Below the pieces are notes generated by a model that saw only the letters and a program-made list of their open reading frames with translations, made no database searches and had not been told where the DNA came from. Shown one piece after another: positions 53,275-55,628 of a stretch of DNA of 55,628 nucleotides; within the stretch, counting starts at the first letter, position 1; every line of letters begins with the position of its first letter. The stretch is from Pseudomonas sp. (GTDB lineage Bacteria > Pseudomonadota > Gammaproteobacteria > Pseudomonadales > Pseudomonadaceae): contig NZ_JAUXMX010000008.1 in assembly GCF_030683065.1 (NCBI RefSeq), positions 1 through 55,628 of the forward strand, in the 5' to 3' direction. The position numbers and the translations under genes were made by a program.

Positions 53275-54675
53275 TCAGTGTCCTCCCTGCTCTAAACGCA
53301 CATGGGTTGCAGACAACGGACGCGATGCCCGCTCCACTTCACTGGTTGCCTCGGCACTCAGCTCTTCTTCCAGGCCATCCTGCAGCACCCGCATCAGGTA
53401 GTAGAGACCTGCGCTAAAGACCACCGCATAGACCAGGATGTAACCGATCAGGGTAAACAGCGCCATGCCTCCGGTCAGCGATGGAGTAAGGCCCTGGGCA
53501 TGGGTCATGATGCCGTAGATAAGCCAGGGCGCCCTGCCCGTCTCGGTCACGACCCAACCGGCCAGCACCGCGAGGAACGGCGTAACACTCATCCAGCGCA
53601 TGCCGTGAAGAAACCAGGGGGTCTGCCAGTAGCGGCCACTGCGGCGCAGCACCAGCCCAGCCAGCCCGAAGGCAATCATCAGCAGGCCGATGCCAACCAT
53701 CACCCGGAAGGACCAGAACACGATCCATACCGGTGGCTGCTCTGCGCGCGGCACTTCGCTGATGCCAGGCAACTCGCCATTCCAGTCATGGGTCAGGATG
53801 TAGCTGGCCAGCTTGGGAATGGCGATCTCGAAATGATTGGTCTGCGCGTCTTGATCCGGCCAGGCAAACAGCAGCAGCGGTACACCGCTGGAACGCTCCC
53901 AGTTGCCCTCCATCGCCGCCACTTTGGTCGGCTGATGTTGCAGGGTGTTGATGCCGTGGAAGTCGCCCACCACCGCCTGGGTCGGCGCGATGATCAGGAT
54001 CATCCACAGGCTCACCGACAATGCCTTGCGGTTCAGCTCGACCTCACGCTTGCGCAGCAGGTACCAGGCGCTGACACCGGCCACCACAAAGGCACCGGTG
54101 AGGAACGAAGCCAGGCCCATGTGCATGAAGCGGTAGATAAACGAGGGGCTGAACAACGCCTCCGACCAGGATGAGACATGGATCATGCCGTCACGCAGCT
54201 CGGTGCCTACCGGGGTCTGCATCCAGCTGTTGGCCGAAAGAATCCAGAACGAGGAGATAAAGGTGCCCAGCGCCACCATGCAGGCGGCAAACAGGTGCAC
54301 GCCCTGGGGCACCTTGTCGCGACCGAACAGCAGCACGCCGAGGAACGCGGCTTCCAGAAAGAAGGCGGTGATCACCTCATAACTGAGTACCGGTCCGAGG
54401 AAGTTCGAGGCCGCGTAGGAGAAGTTGCTCCAGTTGGTACCGAACTGGAAGGCCATCACGATACCGGAGACCACGCCCATGCCGAACACCACGGCAAAGA
54501 CCTGAATCCAGAACTTGGACAAGCGCTCCCACGTCGGATCACCGGTGCGGTAGGACATGCCCTCCAAAAACGCGATGAACGAGGCCAGGCCTATGGTGAA
54601 TACCGGGAATATGGCGTGAAAACACACCACAAAGGCGAACTGCAAGCGTGACAGAAACAGCGGATCGAGTTCCAT
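53275..54675 (-). CDS. cydA: Cytochrome bd-type quinol oxidase subunit I, short Q-loop (CIO-like)
   Basis: 466 residues, 9 membrane helices. His20 in FHAIFPVFTIG corresponds to the heme b595 ligand; the b558 ligands are His in YRFMHMGLASF and Met near RWMSVTPF. GRAPWLIYG follows GWVVTET and stands in for the usual GRQPW. The protein is about 55 residues shorter than E. coli CydA because the quinol-binding Q-loop is short, as in Pseudomonas cyanide-insensitive oxidase. Such oxidases reduce O2 without proton pumping and resist cyanide and sulfide. An operator-like dyad lies 89 bp upstream. Confidence 0.94.
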   Translation of the reverse strand: MELDPLFLSRLQFAFVVCFHAIFPVFTIGLASFIAFLEGMSYRTGDPTWERLSKFWIQVFAVVFGMGVVSGIVMAFQFGTNWSNFSYAASNFLGPVLSYEVITAFFLEAAFLGVLLFGRDKVPQGVHLFAACMVALGTFISSFWILSANSWMQTPVGTELRDGMIHVSSWSEALFSPSFIYRFMHMGLASFLTGAFVVAGVSAWYLLRKREVELNRKALSVSLWMILIIAPTQAVVGDFHGINTLQHQPTKVAAMEGNWERSSGVPLLLFAWPDQDAQTNHFEIAIPKLASYILTHDWNGELPGISEVPRAEQPPVWIVFWSFRVMVGIGLLMIAFGLAGLVLRRSGRYWQTPWFLHGMRWMSVTPFLAVLAGWVVTETGRAPWLIYGIMTHAQGLTPSLTGGMALFTLIGYILVYAVVFSAGLYYLMRVLQDGLEEELSAEATSEVERASRPLSATHVRLEQGGH

Positions 54676-54688
54676 CTGGGAAAATCCT

Positions 54689-54719
54689 GTGGTCGGAACT
54701 GACTTAAGAAACTGACCAC
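54689..54719. promoter_or_regulatory. Dyad GTGGTC-N19-GACCAC with AACTGAC direct repeats in the cydA leader
   Basis: Arms 54689-54694 and 54714-54719. Inside lie two AACTGAC copies (54697 and 54710, 13-base period). They are 14-44 bases before the cydA start codon, so they could form a leader hairpin or bind a regulator. No ANR/FNR box was found. Confidence 0.4.
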
Positions 54720-54763
54720 CCGAAAAGGATAGGCAGTATTTTCAACAGGAACTTTACCCGAAT

Positions 54764-54779
54764 AAACCCCCGGGGGTAT
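54764..54779. promoter_or_regulatory. Operator-like dyad upstream of cydA, matching the rhodanese operator
   Basis: On the minus strand it reads ATACCCCCGGGGGTTT, fitting ATACCCC-N2-GGGGTwT shared with 48617-48632. The perfect core is ACCCCCGGGGGT. It is 89 bp upstream of the cydA start codon, a position suited to a promoter-overlapping repressor. Confidence 0.65.
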
Positions 54780-55006
54780 GAGGTGGATTGACGCACGGGG
54801 CATGCACTCGGTCGGCTGGCGTGGGCCATGTAGCCGTTAGCCGTGCAGCAATGAGCCGGTTGGCGCGAAGCGCGCAGGTTGAGCGCAGCAAAGCCCAGCA
54901 GGCAGTGGCACGTCCGCCGGGCCTGGTCGCGGCGCCCCTCAGGCAACACAACCGGGCTCGTGGCCTCGCAACAGCCTCGCAACAGTTGTCGGGCCCCATC
55001 AACGCT

Positions 55007-55069
55007 TCGCGGGCAAGTCCGCTCCCACAAGGTCAGCGCATATCCATGTAGGAGCGGACTTGTCCGCGA
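55007..55069. repeat. REPIN, second type, copy 2
   Basis: Arms 55007-55025 and 55051-55069 (TCGCGGGCAAGTCCGCTCC against GGAGCGGACTTGTCCGCGA), one mismatch. Same length as the copy at 47342-47404, and homology continues rightward to about 55170. Confidence 0.88.
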
Positions 55070-55188
55070 TAGTTCGCCGGGACGCCGTCTTTCATGCCTG
55101 CTTGCGCCAGGCGTCGGCCAGCAAAAAGGCCGCGTAACCGCTAGCTGATGCAGCGCAGCGAAGCGAAGCCCAACAGCACATAAAAAAA

Positions 55189-55394
55189 GCTATGTACCAA
55201 TAGCCTGTTGCGTTCAGCTTCGCCGCTGAGCGTGAGAGGGCCTGAGGCCATAGGGTGCGCCGTGCGCACCAGCAATTTGCCGTCTGAGTTGGTGCGCACG
55301 GCCTGGGCGGCCCCGCGTCACCCTACCCGTTGCCAGCTATGCGAAAAGGGCTTAGGCCTGAATCTCCCATGCAACATGCAACTGGGACATAGCC
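55189..55394. mobile_element. Candidate MITE-like element with a TAGGGTGCGC doublet
   Basis: The left end GCTATGTACCAATAGCCTGT and right end ATGCAACTGGGACATAGCC resemble the termini of the neighbouring TIR-REPIN element. The interior has an interrupted dyad (ATAGGGTGCGCCGTGCGCACC at about 55250; GGTGCGCACGG and CACCCTA at about 55291-55325). Element identity is inferred from the ends and is tentative. Confidence 0.5.
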
Positions 55395-55427
55395 TAAAAA
55401 AAGGCTATGTCCCAGTTGCATGTTGCA
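55370..55427. repeat. Perfect 25-bp hairpin with TAAAAAAA loop
   Basis: Arms 55370-55394 and 55403-55427 are exact reverse complements, with an 8-base loop TAAAAAAA. It is formed by the right end of one TIR element abutting the left end of the next. The A-run in the loop and long stem make a strong cruciform or transcript structure. Confidence 0.95.
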
Positions 55428-55594
55428 CGACTTGCGCTGACAGCACCTCAGGAGAGATGACCAGTAAAAAGGCAGACGCGTCTGTAGGAGCCAGCTTGCT
55501 GGCGATCCGGGCCAGCACGCCCATGCAACAGCATCGCCAGCAAGCTGGCTCCTACAGGGCATTGCTGCATGCAACACATAACGGGTACATAGCC
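55403..55594. mobile_element. MITE-like element carrying a REPIN, copy 2 (192 bp)
   Basis: Near-identical to 47125-47311 (three substitutions, one 5-base insertion near the right end). It has the same terminal inverted repeats and the same 24-bp REP doublet in the interior. Flanked by A-rich sequence on both sides (TAAAAAAA left, ATAAAAAAAA right), possibly a target duplication. Confidence 0.8.
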
Positions 55595-55596
55595 AT

Positions 55597-55621
55597 AAAA
55601 AAAACCCGCCATAAGGCGGGT
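55597..55621 (-). terminator. Rho-independent terminator for a minus-strand gene beyond the right edge
   Basis: The stem ACCCGCC / GGCGGGT with loop TTAT (minus-strand sense) spans 55604-55621 and is followed on the minus strand by a run of seven Ts (55603-55597). It implies a leftward gene just right of the window. Confidence 0.85.
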
Positions 55622-55628
55622 CAAGTTT

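Larger units (their letters stand above)
54780..55628. other. Gene-free repeat-rich right end
   Basis: About 850 bp without a gene. In order it holds REPIN type 2 (55007-55069), a candidate TIR element (55189-55394), a perfect 25-bp hairpin (55370-55427), TIR-REPIN element copy 2 (55403-55594) and a terminator (55597-55621). Compared with 46.8-47.5 kb, the same two element types occur in reversed order. Confidence 0.75.

Noticed and set aside
54676..54830. ANR/FNR box upstream of cydA
   Set aside because: No TTGAT-N4-ATCAA-like sequence found; only the G/C-run dyad and the GTGGTC dyad are present.

Overview
The window looks like chromosomal DNA of a Pseudomonas (gamma-proteobacterium, high G+C). 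The grounds are trpBA with the divergent LysR activator trpI, the aspA / LysR / adhA / purEK block, the betC choline-sulfatase block with its LysR regulator, the prlC / gamma-carbonic anhydrase / gph cluster, and many REP-type palindromes typical of the genus. Several blocks match gene neighbourhoods that I recall from both sides of the P. aeruginosa replication origin (the PA5425-5443 and PA0025-0068 ranges). They are joined here without dnaA or oriC, so the window appears to be a rearranged origin-proximal region with lineage-specific insertions. I identified no RNA gene, CRISPR array, prophage or complete insertion sequence.

Layout: (1) 1-4.4 kb: left-truncated Na+/alanine symporter, aspartase aspA and a divergent LysR regulator. 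(2) 4.5-8.5 kb: hybrid sensor kinase translationally overlapping an HD-GYP response regulator. (3) 8.5-12 kb: polyamine-binding protein, acetylpolyamine amidohydrolase and an AraC regulator. (4) 12.1-16 kb: adhA, purE-purK, a GlsB-type membrane protein and a DUF3299 protein. (5) 16.4-23.7 kb: a GGDEF/EAL protein, uvrD, an orphan TRAP binding lipoprotein and aroE. (6) 24.2-29.4 kb: SulP transporter, choline-binding protein, choline-sulfatase and a LysR regulator. (7) 29.5-34.6 kb: PBP7 (pbpG), a seven-copy tandem repeat array, trpA, trpB, trpI and dodecin. (8) 34.9-40.4 kb: LLM flavoprotein, OsmC protein, two lipoproteins (one a metallopeptidase), a DUF1161 protein and a DUF3391/HD-GYP protein. 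(9) 41.4-46.7 kb: gph-like phosphatase, gamma-carbonic anhydrase, prlC, yheV and an sbtA-sbtB bicarbonate transporter pair. (10) 47.6-54.7 kb: secreted DsrE and rhodanese proteins, then cydC, cydD, cydB and cydA, all on the minus strand.

The most interesting signal is in region 10. The rhodanese-DsrE operon and the cytochrome bd operon (short-Q-loop, CIO-like oxidase plus CydDC) each have upstream a 16-bp dyad of the form ATACCCC-N2-GGGGTwT. This G/C-run dyad resembles operators of the CsoR/CstR repressor family. Persulfide-handling proteins and a sulfide-tolerant oxidase under one operator type suggest a reactive-sulfur response module. This is inference, and no regulator gene is in the window.

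A second theme is repeat structure. Near-identical 187/192-bp elements with about 25-bp terminal inverted repeats carry a REPIN (a REP doublet). Similar termini seem to bound other REP-type cargos, and one sits back to back with the right-hand copy to form a perfect 25-bp hairpin. There is also a seven-copy array of about 110 bp that ends at the trpA terminator, a 164-bp tandem repeat after aroE, and 100-bp direct repeats around a small membrane-protein gene. Gene starts were judged by eye from start codons and ribosome-binding sites. Family assignments come from motif recognition, without database searches.
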